Source: Stramenopiles sp. TOSAG23-2 (taxonomy: Eukaryota; Sar). From it: a stretch of DNA of 10,144 bases. Where the stretch lies: positions 1 through 10,144 of the forward strand of contig LT650039.1 in the NCBI GenBank assembly GCA_900128395.1, in the 5' to 3' direction. Made by a program: the position numbers and the translations under genes. Of the stretch, positions 1 to 8,088 are shown piece after piece (the stretch's first letter is position 1; each line of letters starts with the position of its first letter). The notes under the pieces were generated by a model. The model saw only the letters and a program-made list of their open reading frames with translations. It searched no databases and was not told where the DNA came from.

Positions 1-2
1 AA

Positions 3-686
3 GCATTTGGATCAGATGATTTTGAACGTGTACGTGATATAGCATTGAGTCTAAGCTTTGACGGTAGAAGAAGTATAAATGAGTTGATACTTTCACACTC
101 AGCGAGAAGGTTATATTTATTAATTGAAAGATATAAAAGAGAGTTTCCACGTGGTACATTTCGCAGGGATGCAATACCAACACCTATCGTATGTGCATGT
201 GAACATGGACGTATGGATGATGTAGAATTATTTATGAATCTTCATCCTTTTCACAAGTATATTACTAATCGTGACGTGAATGGCTACAGAGATGATATGA
301 CATTGAAAGAGATGGTGAGTCAAGTCGGTGCAGATAGTCGTGGTTGGGAACATACACCTTTAATGACAGCTGCATGGAACGAACATTTCCAAATAGTTAA
401 ATATTTAATTGAACAAGGTGAAGCTGATCCTAATATTGCAAATAGGCATGGACAGAATGCATTGCATTGGGCAGCATGTTATAACAGAACGACTTCTGAG
501 TTGATTGAATTGTTATTAACTCATATGACTCTTGAAAGCATTAATAAGAAGCAGGTCGGGGAATTGACTCCCCTGGACTTGGCATATCGTGATAATCGTA
601 GTCCACTTCGCCAAGAGATCATTGCACTTTTACGTTTAAAAGGTGGAAAAGCAAATTTTCATGATGAAAATGGTATAGATATGTAG
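3..686 (+). CDS. Ankyrin-repeat protein, 5' end outside the window
   Basis: The reading frame is open from the first bases of the window with no in-frame ATG before the conserved part, so the true start lies upstream. The TTG at 45 is just an internal Leu codon. The visible 227 residues end at TAG (684-686). Ankyrin helices can be read at about residues 58-85 (TPIVCACEHGRMDDVELFM), 115-148 (TPLMTAAWNEHFQIVKYLIE), 149-184 (NALHWAACYN) and 185-217 (LTPLDLAYRDN). The canonical TPLhxAA and IVKYLIEQGADPN-like signatures are clear in the second and third repeats. Between the first two is a non-repeat insert of about 30 residues. Ankyrin repeats are protein-interaction scaffolds. No catalytic domain is visible, so the partner and role cannot be assigned. 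The frame ends in a short charged tail without a membrane segment. The repeat call is firm; the function is unknown. Confidence 0.85.
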   Translation, partial: AFGSDDFERVRDIALSLSFDGRRSINELILSHSARRLYLLIERYKREFPRGTFRRDAIPTPIVCACEHGRMDDVELFMNLHPFHKYITNRDVNGYRDDMTLKEMVSQVGADSRGWEHTPLMTAAWNEHFQIVKYLIEQGEADPNIANRHGQNALHWAACYNRTTSELIELLLTHMTLESINKKQVGELTPLDLAYRDNRSPLRQEIIALLRLKGGKANFHDENGIDM

Positions 687-1005
687 GAAGAGGTAATGGT
701 GATTTAAATCATTAAAAAAATTAAAAACACAAAAGTGTGGTGCGTGTACTTGGAGAGTGTGTGGTAGTAATCAATATTTAAGTACTAAACAATGCAGTCT
801 TCATATATATATTATATACGGTGTGTTCACTTTTTCTTGTTCTCCTTTCTCTCTCCTTCTCTCTCTATAGCTATAGTTTTCCCCACGCATTTGAATTGAA
901 ACCAAACCACTCTCAGTCGCACGTGGTCAAAGTTAAACTATTGCCAATCATCCATCCATCTCCATCTAGGAATAATTAAATATACATATACTAAATCGAA
1001 TAAAA
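687..1005. other. Convergent spacer between ankyrin and GST genes
   Basis: These 319 bases must hold the 3' ends of both converging transcripts. I see an A-run soon after the ankyrin stop, an AT-alternating stretch near 804-820, and a pyrimidine-rich CT tract at about 832-867. That tract runs into a 12-bp perfect palindrome at 865-876 (CTATAGCTATAG). No ORF or RNA gene is supported. Polyadenylation sites cannot be placed with confidence in sequence this A+T-rich. Confidence 0.6.
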
Positions 1006-1905
1006 CTACATGCCACCAACATATTCAATATTAATATGAATATTTGGTGATGTTGTTGATGTAATTTTATAATGTCCAGGTTTACCATATGTACCACTAC
1101 TTTTATTCGACATACCATGTTTTTCCATCATTGCATTACGAGCATTTAAATATGCTTTCACGGATGGGATCGATGCAACCATTTCACTATGTTTTTTCAT
1201 TATTGGATATGAATTTAACACTTCGACACCGTATACTTTTGCAACACCATTTAAATTTTCAAGACGATTAAATACAGATACATCTGCCCATGATAAACTA
1301 TTACCAATGAAAAAACCACTTGGTTCCAATAAATGTTCAAGTTGACTCATCATTACAGGTAATTTTTCAACTGACCATTGTTGAAATGCTTTTTCCCTTT
1401 CCTCTTTTGGTCTCATCGTCGTCCCTGCTCTCCCTGGTACACCATCCATAAACAATGGCGTAGTGGAATATTGGATATCACCTGTGTGTTCGAAGATTTG
1501 ATCTGATTTTAATTGCATGATGATATCTGATGGATATAAATTTGCTAATCGAGCAGCAAAACGAGCAATTGATGATGTTTGTGCATACATTATTCCATTT
1601 ACTTGCAAAGCAGGCATTTGGTTAAATGGAAATGGAGAACCATTTGTTGGATCTTTTTTATTTATTGGATCTGGTTTTGTAATTGCTGCAAATTCATTCC
1701 CTGGGTATCTAAAATCATCGTAACTAATACCAGCCATAGCCAACATCATCCTTGTAATTTCCCCTCTTCCTGGACCATCTCCATAATGTATTGCAATCCT
1801 CGGTAAACTTTGTTCTAAGTTTACATGTTGTTGCCCAGAATTCACTCTAGCAGCGGAAGATGTTGTTGATGTTGGGTTTGTTTGTATAAAATGTACTTTT
1901 GACAT
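1006..1905 (-). CDS. Glutathione S-transferase, sigma-like, with N- and C-terminal extensions
   Basis: This complete 299-residue protein has the two-domain GST fold. The thioredoxin-like domain spans about residues 35-123. It starts RIAIHYGDGPGRGEITRMML, where Tyr41 sits at the position of the catalytic tyrosine that activates glutathione in sigma/alpha/mu/pi enzymes. The MPAL motif gives the cis-proline (Pro98), and QTSSI (109-113) matches the glutathione-binding QS/TxxI segment. The helical C-terminal domain covers about 130-262 and includes SWADVSVF (205-212), the conserved N-capping box region. Such enzymes conjugate glutathione to electrophiles in the cytosol, and some sigma forms isomerise prostaglandin H2; the substrate here is unknown. 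Typical GSTs are 200-230 residues. The extra 34 N-terminal residues (Ser/Thr/Asn-rich) and about 37 C-terminal residues are atypical. Met1 is the first in-frame ATG. A start further in would remove the extension and cannot be excluded. The stop is TAG. Confidence 0.88.
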   Translation of the reverse strand: MSKVHFIQTNPTSTTSSAARVNSGQQHVNLEQSLPRIAIHYGDGPGRGEITRMMLAMAGISYDDFRYPGNEFAAITKPDPINKKDPTNGSPFPFNQMPALQVNGIMYAQTSSIARFAARLANLYPSDIIMQLKSDQIFEHTGDIQYSTTPLFMDGVPGRAGTTMRPKEEREKAFQQWSVEKLPVMMSQLEHLLEPSGFFIGNSLSWADVSVFNRLENLNGVAKVYGVEVLNSYPIMKKHSEMVASIPSVKAYLNARNAMMEKHGMSNKSSGTYGKPGHYKITSTTSPNIHINIEYVGGM

Positions 1906-2251
1906 GTTATATATAATATATATAATGATATATAATGCTTTCTTATAATTTCTGTTGTTACTCTTACGTTTTTAACAGTTTTTATTTTCTTTCTCCTCTT
2001 CCGTTTTTCTTTGTTCCTCTTTAATTTAGTTTTTTTTTTTTCTCTCTCTTACACTATACACACACACACACACATCATCATCATTTGTCTGTATATTAAA
2101 TTATTTATTACAACCACGCGTTGGACTTAGACTGTGGCGATGATCATTTTTTCCTTTTTGATTTCCACACTGTATACTCTAGAGAAAAATACATCCGGTG
2201 ATGGCGCGGGGTATAAATGATATATAATATACAAAAACCTGTTATGTATAA
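1906..2251. promoter_or_regulatory. Divergent promoter region for the GST and JmjC genes
   Basis: The GST gene (-) and the JmjC gene (+) start at opposite ends of these 346 bases, so both promoters should lie here. Next to the GST start is a TATATA-rich stretch (about 1908-1935). The middle holds a pyrimidine-rich tract (about 1979-2049) ending in a T-run and CTCTCTCT, then an AC microsatellite and CATCATCAT. On the JmjC side is a less A+T-rich patch with TATAAA at 2212-2217, which is 35 bases before the first ATG and 55 before the second. Whether that TATAAA is a real TATA box is inference. Confidence 0.5.
2058..2074. repeat. AC dinucleotide microsatellite
   Basis: An uninterrupted alternating AC run of 17 bases lies inside the divergent promoter region and is followed directly by a short CAT repeat. 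It is likely length-variable between strains, and no function is implied. Confidence 0.8.
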
Positions 2252-3538
2252 ATGTACAGAATAACGATGGAAACAATTGATTATTTAGATGCTGAGGAGG
2301 AGGATGGTGAGGAGGGAAACGATCTTGTATATGAAACATTTGTAACAAAATATATGAAACAAAATAGACCGGTAATTATTAATAATTATATCCATCGCCA
2401 TTGGAAATGTTTTGAGACATTTAGAAAAAAAAATGGTAACATTAATATTGAATATTTACTGCAAAAATTTAAAGATATAAAACAAGTGCCTGTGGTACAA
2501 TCATCATCTTCCTATGATAATAATACGACAAATATGACGTTTCGGGAATTTATAAAATTAATAAAATCATCATCTTTTAATAATGAAACAAATAATAATA
2601 GCCAAAAAGATGATAAAAAGAATAATAGCTTCTATTATTATTTAAAAGATTGGCATTATTGCATAGAATGTAAAAAAAATAATATAAAATGTGAATATAA
2701 TACACCAATTTATTTTGAAAACGATTGGTTGAATGAATGGTGGAATAAAAAAGGGCGTGCAAATATTAGTAGTACTATAATAAATGAAGAAGAAAAAAAG
2801 AAGAAGAATACGACAAGAACAACAACAAAAACAATAGAAGAAGAAGAATCACAATCAGATTATAAATTTTTATATTTAGGTTTAAAAAATTCATATACAC
2901 CACTTCATCATGATATATTTTTATCATATTCATGGTCGGGTCAAATACAAGGAAGAAAAAAATGGTATTTATATCCACCAAATCAAACTAAACATTTAAT
3001 TGATATACATGGTACCGTTGCTCGGACAGGTATATGGAATGATTTATCAAAAGATGAACAAATAAAATATCCAGGAATTCAAACAAATGTTCATCCAATC
3101 ATTATTATACAATATCCAAATCAATTAATTTTTATTCCATCTGGATGGTATCATGAAGTATATAATATTGATGAAACGTCTTTATCTATCAATCATAATT
3201 GGTTTAATCAATATAACCTTCCGATGGTATGGAACCATTTAAAAAACGAATGGAAGGATACGATTAAAGCAATATGTGATTTAAAAGATATCATGGATCC
3301 AATAAGTTTTCAAAATGAATGTTTAAAATTAATGAATCGTAATACAGGTATCAATATTGTTGAATTTCAACAGATGTTATCATGGAAAATTAATAAACAA
3401 CAAGTTAAAGTTGAAGAAGAAGTAGGGGAGGAAGCGGATAACAGTAAATCCAATTTTACTTCAACAACATTGAATGTTAATGAAATTGAAGTAGTAGAAA
3501 ATATTATTACTGAAATTTATGAATTGTTATTATTGTAA
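2252..3538 (+). CDS. JMJD4: JMJD4-type JmjC 2-oxoglutarate dioxygenase
   Basis: This 428-residue protein carries a JmjC cupin fold. The Fe(II) ligands are visible as an HxD motif, His219-x-Asp221 (in TPLHHDIFLSYSW), and a distal His301 (in IPSGWYHEVYN). GRKKWYLYPP (234-243) gives the lysine/tryptophan strand after the first motif. The segment SINHNWFNQYNLPMVW (312-327) is the JMJD4 subfamily signature as I know it, as is the N-terminal part about residues 28-60 (NRPVIINNY then HWKCF). In animals JMJD4 hydroxylates a lysine in the NIKS motif of release factor eRF1 and so promotes accurate translation termination; the same role here is inference. Residues 104-125 and 171-205 are Asn/Lys/Glu/Thr-rich inserts that leave the conserved strands intact. 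The C-terminal 40 residues are acidic and poorly conserved. Two starts are possible: ATG at 2252, or ATG at 2267 (residue 6), which has the better context (A at -3, G at +4). No intron is needed. Confidence 0.87.
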   Translation: MYRITMETIDYLDAEEEDGEEGNDLVYETFVTKYMKQNRPVIINNYIHRHWKCFETFRKKNGNINIEYLLQKFKDIKQVPVVQSSSSYDNNTTNMTFREFIKLIKSSSFNNETNNNSQKDDKKNNSFYYYLKDWHYCIECKKNNIKCEYNTPIYFENDWLNEWWNKKGRANISSTIINEEEKKKKNTTRTTTKTIEEEESQSDYKFLYLGLKNSYTPLHHDIFLSYSWSGQIQGRKKWYLYPPNQTKHLIDIHGTVARTGIWNDLSKDEQIKYPGIQTNVHPIIIIQYPNQLIFIPSGWYHEVYNIDETSLSINHNWFNQYNLPMVWNHLKNEWKDTIKAICDLKDIMDPISFQNECLKLMNRNTGINIVEFQQMLSWKINKQQVKVEEEVGEEADNSKSNFTSTTLNVNEIEVVENIITEIYELLLL

Positions 3539-4262
3539 TTGTGCCTATCAGTTTCGAAATGACAGTTGGTTCATTACTTTTACTACAAAATCATAATTTG
3601 CTTTTTATGTTCACTATATTATATATAGATTTATTTAGATCTTGGGGAGAAGATAACTTCATAAAATCCAAAAATGACCAATATGTTAAAATTTGGATGA
3701 AAATATCTAGTAGAATATCCGAGTTTATGATATTATCCTATATAAATATATATTTATAGTATACTAAATCTATACTTATTTGAATTTAATTTTGGGGATC
3801 GTTTTTTCGTACTCGCTGGTTCTTCCCCCCGGCCCATTATATAATACATAAATTTTGATATTCTAATTTCCCTATTTCAAGTACAAATTATAGCTTTTTA
3901 TTTTTTTTTTTTGCAGAAAAAATTTTTTAAATTTTTTTTGAATTTTGCAATTAATTTGTGTTACAAATAACTGCTGATATAGTCATTGATAAAGGTTGTA
4001 CGATAAATTTATTTTGTGAAACATTTGTTTACGTAACTTATGCATATTGAAGGCGCGATTTAACATTTACAATATTATTATATCGCTGTTCTTTCATTCG
4101 TTTGTTGTGTTTTTTGTTGTGTTTTTGTATTGTTTTCTTTTTTTTTTTGGTGGTGTTTATTAATAATTAATTTTGAAATTTTTCACCTTCCGTTTTCACG
4201 TTTGTTTGTTTGTTTTTTTTCATAAGTAACAACAACACACAATATAAATATATATATATACC
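3539..4262. other. Spacer between JmjC and LRRC49 genes
   Basis: These 724 bases should hold the 3' end of the JmjC transcript and the promoter and leader of the LRRC49-like gene. A short frame with ATG at 3559 runs 66 codons to 3759, is hydrophobic at its start and has no recognised family; I do not call it a gene. A GC-richer patch sits near 3816-3835 (CCCCCCGGCCC). A T-run followed by GCAG (3901-3916) resembles a splice acceptor, but no coding frame follows. Strings of A and T (3917-3950) and T-rich leader sequence (4110-4220) precede the start at 4263. No RNA gene is recognised. Confidence 0.55.
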
Positions 4263-6878
4263 ATGTCAAATTATAGACAAACGGATAATAACACATTAGC
4301 TATGTTAAATCGTTTATCAAACGTTGGTAACTCTGGAAATAATAGTAGCAAAGGAAATAAAAATAGTAAACAGAGTTTTGCTGGTTCTGTCCATCGTGTC
4401 ACTTCTGAAGTGTTGAAAATAGGTCAAAATGGTCAATTATATGACGTTTCTGGTAAGAAAAAAAGTGGCTCATCTAGTTTTAGCTCAAGGCAAATGTCTG
4501 GCAGTTCGCATGGAAATATATCCCGTTGGAATCCTGGCGGGACGTTGAAAGCAAGTCGTTTGACCGGTTCATTAGGTATACGATCTATGAACAATGGTTC
4601 AGGTGGATCATCAAGAACGGTTACTCCATATATGCTTTCCGGTGGAGGAGTTAAATCATCATATGATAACATACGTAGGCAACAACACCGTCCACATAGT
4701 GCACAACTCATATCTGGTCGAAACAGAGGTGTATCGCGATCCTATTCTTCTTCTTCTTCTTCGGGTTCAAAAAAAAGACCGTCAAGTAGTTCAAATCATC
4801 GTTCCTCCTTACGAAGAAATTTTTCAACTGGACATAAAAATAATTCAAAAAGTAACAGAAATATTAATAGTAGTTCGTATGATAATAATAATAATAATAA
4901 TAGTAGTAGTAGAAGAAGTGATTATCGTGTTGTAGGAAATAGTAATTCATCATCAGATTCTCATAAAGGTATTAATAATGGTAAAGAAACAATATCAACA
5001 TCGCAACCAATAACTGGGTGGCGACTTCGACAGAAACAATTGCAAAATCAAGCACGATCCATCGATGCAGAGGAAGGAAAGAAAAATATGCAAGCTCATC
5101 GAAATAATCATCCACCACTACCATCTGGTACTATTAACAATAACGGTTCATCCAGTAAACGTAATAATAATTCGGATATGATACCCGCACCATCCATTAA
5201 AGAGACAAAGAAAAGTGCATTTATTGATGCATCTGATACGTGTGTATTTGCAGTTAGAAATGGTGATGATAGTGGCCAACAAGTTGTTTATCGAACTCCG
5301 GAACAAAAACAAAAAAATCCAGAACGTTTAAATTTGGATCGACGGCAATTGACACGATGTCCAATTTTAGAAAATGAAATAAAATTACGATTATTAAATT
5401 ATCAAAACAATAAATTAAGTAGTATCGCATGTTTAGAAGGGTTGCCAAACTTAATTTTTTTGGACTTGTATAATAATAAAATCAATGAAATTCGCAATTT
5501 AGATGTCGTTCCAACACTAAGGGTATTGATGCTTGGAAAAAATAAGATTAAAAATATAGAACATTTAGATAAATTGACGAAATTAGATGTCCTTGATTTG
5601 CATAGTAATCAAATATCTACAGTTGAAAATTTGAATCATTTAGCAGAATTGCGTGTTTTAAATCTTGCAGGGAATCATTTAAAATCAGTCGAACGTTTGA
5701 AAGGGTTACGATCGTTAACGGAATTAAATGTTCGACGGAATGAAATTAATGAATGTTTTGAATTAGATCAATTGCCTGCATTGCAACGTGTTTTCCTATC
5801 GAACAATCGTGTCTCGCATTTAGAAGCTATTTCATGCTTGTTTCGCTCCAAAACATTAACTGAACTTGCAATGGATGGAAATCCAGTTGTCAATGTGGAT
5901 AAATATCGCCCACATTTAATATTACGCATTCGTACATTACGGAATTTAGATTTGAAACGTGTGACTGAGGAAGAAAGAAGACGAGTTTCTGAATTGTTCA
6001 AAGCAGAGGAAAATAGTCGTGCAGAGGAAAGGCGGCAACAAAAAGTTGAACAAGAGCGTTTAGATGCTATTAAAAATGTAGAAAAAAAATGGGAAGCAGA
6101 AATGGAAACGTTGAATAATAATACAAATAGGGATGAAAGTACGACTGGGGAATTAAAAAATAATATTAAGAAAGATAGCAGTAGCAGCGATACTAATAAG
6201 AAAAGTAAACGTAATAATATATATTCATCTACATCAGGATATTCAGAAGTAGAAGTGGAAGGTCTTGTCAAGCGACTTTGTATATATGGACCTGGCTTCA
6301 GCGTATTGACAAATTCGAAAATACAAGCAGCTGTGGAAGAAATTAAAATTACCTATGTGAATTTTGATGTAGCATCTGATACGTTTAATAAATTCAATTC
6401 ATTTAATAAAGTTCGAAAAGTCATATTTAATAATACAAATTTAAAAACATTGAAACAAATTGCGAAATTTCGTTTATTGCCAACATCAATAACAGAAATA
6501 GACGTAGAAAAAAATCCAATAAATGATTTGATGTTATTAAGAGCATTTGTAGCACATCGATTACCACATATTAATTCTATTAATGGAGTAACAATTGCTG
6601 ATTCTGAACGATACCGTGCAAGTCGTATCTTTTCAAAAGCATCGCATATTACCCAAAAAACAAAAGAAAATGGCCTTTTTGCAAATATAAATCAAGAACG
6701 ATATAAACAAGTTAGTGAAAATTATACTACATCTATTGTAAATCATGCGGTAAGGATTGAAGAGCGTTTAACACAATTAAATGAGACGTGGCCAGAAATT
6801 GTAAATAAAATTGTAAAGGATACTATGATTGGGCTGGATAGTGTTGCAATGTTTTCATCAATGTCATTTAATAAATGA
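4263..6878 (+). CDS. LRRC49: LRRC49-like tubulin polyglutamylase complex subunit
   Basis: This 871-residue protein begins with a disordered Ser/Asn/Gly/Arg-rich region (1 to about 340, including poly-Ser and poly-Asn runs). Residues about 352-545 form a block of SDS22-type 22-residue leucine-rich repeats, introduced by PERLNLDRRQLTRCPI (353-368) and containing LIFLDLYNNKI, LRVLMLGKNKI, LDVLDLHSNQI and LRVLNLAGNHL. A cap with LKRVTEEERR (564-573) follows, then a charged, probably coiled-coil helix (about 567-615). After a low-complexity linker, a second conserved domain runs from about 660 to 800, and the C-terminus carries LNETWPEIVNKIVKD (839-853). The lead-in motif, the cap and the C-terminal WP helix match animal LRRC49 as I know it, beyond a generic repeat protein. 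LRRC49 is a non-catalytic subunit of the complex that adds glutamate chains to tubulin tails at centrioles and cilia. The N-terminal extension is longer than in the animal protein. Start: ATG in ACCATG; stop TGA. Confidence 0.85.
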   Translation: MSNYRQTDNNTLAMLNRLSNVGNSGNNSSKGNKNSKQSFAGSVHRVTSEVLKIGQNGQLYDVSGKKKSGSSSFSSRQMSGSSHGNISRWNPGGTLKASRLTGSLGIRSMNNGSGGSSRTVTPYMLSGGGVKSSYDNIRRQQHRPHSAQLISGRNRGVSRSYSSSSSSGSKKRPSSSSNHRSSLRRNFSTGHKNNSKSNRNINSSSYDNNNNNNSSSRRSDYRVVGNSNSSSDSHKGINNGKETISTSQPITGWRLRQKQLQNQARSIDAEEGKKNMQAHRNNHPPLPSGTINNNGSSSKRNNNSDMIPAPSIKETKKSAFIDASDTCVFAVRNGDDSGQQVVYRTPEQKQKNPERLNLDRRQLTRCPILENEIKLRLLNYQNNKLSSIACLEGLPNLIFLDLYNNKINEIRNLDVVPTLRVLMLGKNKIKNIEHLDKLTKLDVLDLHSNQISTVENLNHLAELRVLNLAGNHLKSVERLKGLRSLTELNVRRNEINECFELDQLPALQRVFLSNNRVSHLEAISCLFRSKTLTELAMDGNPVVNVDKYRPHLILRIRTLRNLDLKRVTEEERRRVSELFKAEENSRAEERRQQKVEQERLDAIKNVEKKWEAEMETLNNNTNRDESTTGELKNNIKKDSSSSDTNKKSKRNNIYSSTSGYSEVEVEGLVKRLCIYGPGFSVLTNSKIQAAVEEIKITYVNFDVASDTFNKFNSFNKVRKVIFNNTNLKTLKQIAKFRLLPTSITEIDVEKNPINDLMLLRAFVAHRLPHINSINGVTIADSERYRASRIFSKASHITQKTKENGLFANINQERYKQVSENYTTSIVNHAVRIEERLTQLNETWPEIVNKIVKDTMIGLDSVAMFSSMSFNK

Positions 6879-7240
6879 GATATGTGCGTGAGAAAACATA
6901 CGAAAAAATCACTTTTTTGTTCTCGTATAAAAATATATTATATATTACGAATCGTATATCATATAATAATATACGAAGTAAATATATATATATGATATGC
7001 CCACATGTAGTAGTACTCTATCATAGAAGGTGTGGTGGTGATTGATATGATAGTAATCATACACTATACATCATTAGAGAGTTTTATTATGATATCATAC
7101 GAGTACGAATATACGAATATGTAATTTTCGATTTTAATTTTGTTTCTACGCGCGTAAGGAAGATGTAGAAAAAATAATATTTTACAAAATATAATAAAAA
7201 GAGTTTTTAGATTTTTTTTGACATATCTCATATCAATATT
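6879..7240. other. Convergent spacer downstream of LRRC49 gene
   Basis: The 362 bases after the LRRC49 stop hold very AT-rich sequence with scattered TACG-containing words. These include ATACGAAGTA at 6971-6980, ATACGAGTA at 7097-7105 and a 12-bp palindrome TATGATATCATA at 7088-7099. The 3' end of the transcript must fall here. I see no ORF of note and no RNA gene. Confidence 0.55.
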
Positions 7241-7532
7241 ATATATATATATTCATTACATCATACTTCGTAATTATATTTATGTACTTGTACTTCGTAT
7301 TTAATTATGAATACAAATGGGATGCATATCATATTTGCATATCATATGTGCATAATTACTGATATGCATACTAATAATTATCAAAGATATATATATATTC
7401 ATTACATCATACTTCGTAATTATATTTATGTACTTGTACTTCGTATTTAATTATGAATACAAATGGGATGCATATCATATTTGCATATCATATGTGCATA
7501 ATTACTGATATGCATACTAATAATTATCAAAG
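7241..7532. repeat. Perfect tandem duplication, two 146-bp units
   Basis: Unit 1 is 7241-7386 and unit 2 is 7387-7532. Read base by base they are identical, and the match stops exactly at the outer edges (7240 is T against G at 7386; 7533 is T against A at 7387). Each unit starts with an alternating AT stretch and contains TACTTCGTAT (7291-7300 and 7437-7446). Each also has an inverted pair ATGCATATC / GATATGCAT (7322-7330 with 7361-7369, and the same 146 bases on) and a directly repeated GCATATCATAT-like core. The block lies 13 bases past the stop codon of the convergent PGP-repeat gene, so part of it is probably in that gene's 3' untranslated region. Perfect identity suggests a recent event or an assembly error. 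Confidence 0.93.
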
Positions 7533-7545
7533 TATACCACAAGTT

Positions 7546-8088
7546 TTAATGCTTCCCTTTCTTTTTTTTGCCTATTACAGGATATGGACTCAATGATACA
7601 TCATAATCAGATGGTCCAGGCGTTTGTTTACTTCGATATATAACCCAATCTAACTCTGATTTCGGATTACCTTCAGCCATTTTAGGTGTAAATGATGCAC
7701 CTGGAATCATTTTTGGTAAATATGCATTTGGCCCTGGGGTTTGCTTCGCTCGATAAATAATCCAATCAATTTCTGATTTTGGATCTGCATCTGATATTTT
7801 AGTTGTACCACCACCTCCAGTTGATTGTATCTTAGGCATGTATTGATTAGGCCCTGGCGTTTGTTTTGCTCTATAAATTACCCATTCTATGTAACTTTTT
7901 GGGTTTGCAGTGGATATTTTACCACCACCAGGTTTTAAATATCTACCAGTTGCACCACTTTTAAATTGTGGTTTATTTCTATCTTTCATTATCCTTCTCC
8001 TAACACGTTCACGTGCTTCTTTCCGTGCCTTCTTCGCGCGAGCAACTTTTGCTTTCACGATTTCTGGATCTTCCGCTTCCTCATACAT
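7546..8088 (-). CDS. PGP-repeat (SHIPPO/ODF3-like) protein, probable axonemal or microtubule protein
   Basis: This is a 180-residue basic protein. Residues 8-46 are Lys/Arg/Ala-rich and probably helical. Three tandem units of about 39-40 residues follow at roughly 61-83, 101-123 and 140-162. Each reads like NPKSEhDWhIYRAKQTPGPxxY, where h is hydrophobic. The PGPxxY core is the hallmark of SHIPPO-type repeats, found in sperm-tail and axonemal microtubule-associated proteins of flagellates. The longer motif with DWhIYRAK before PGP is one I associate with protist, especially stramenopile, proteins. The protein ends in a basic tail (GKKKKGKH). Binding to doublet microtubules is inference from the family. 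The start is ATG in ACCATG context and the stop is TAA. DNA of the three repeats differs at many third positions, so they are old, unlike the perfect duplications flanking the gene. It converges on the LRRC49-like gene. Confidence 0.82.
   Translation of the reverse strand: MYEEAEDPEIVKAKVARAKKARKEARERVRRRIMKDRNKPQFKSGATGRYLKPGGGKISTANPKSYIEWVIYRAKQTPGPNQYMPKIQSTGGGGTTKISDADPKSEIDWIIYRAKQTPGPNAYLPKMIPGASFTPKMAEGNPKSELDWVIYRSKQTPGPSDYDVSLSPYPVIGKKKKGKH

Noticed and set aside
45-47. TTG as start of the ankyrin gene
   Set aside because: The frame stays open to position 3 and the protein is already mid-domain. TTG starts are not expected in eukaryotic nuclear genes.
2127-2348. Minus-strand frame across the JmjC start
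   Set aside because: It overlaps the N-terminus of the JmjC gene and its promoter, has low-complexity His/Pro/Phe content and matches no family.
3541-3759. Small ORF after the JmjC gene
   Set aside because: It starts at GTG (first ATG 3559), is short, matches no family I know and lies in AT-rich sequence where such frames arise by chance. It is described in the spacer entry only.
5768-6271. 167-codon frame on the minus strand inside LRRC49
   Set aside because: It is antisense to a strongly supported conserved gene, with a Leu/Ser/Phe-rich composition typical of the complement of Lys/Glu/Asn codons.
7322-7369. Octamer-like ATTTGCAT motif in the 146-bp unit
   Set aside because: POU-type octamer factors are animal proteins. 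The word is a chance product of AT-rich repeats.
6879-7545. AT-rich spacer as a replication origin or centromere
   Set aside because: Richness in A+T is general in this genome's spacers, and nothing specific marks this one apart from the local duplication.
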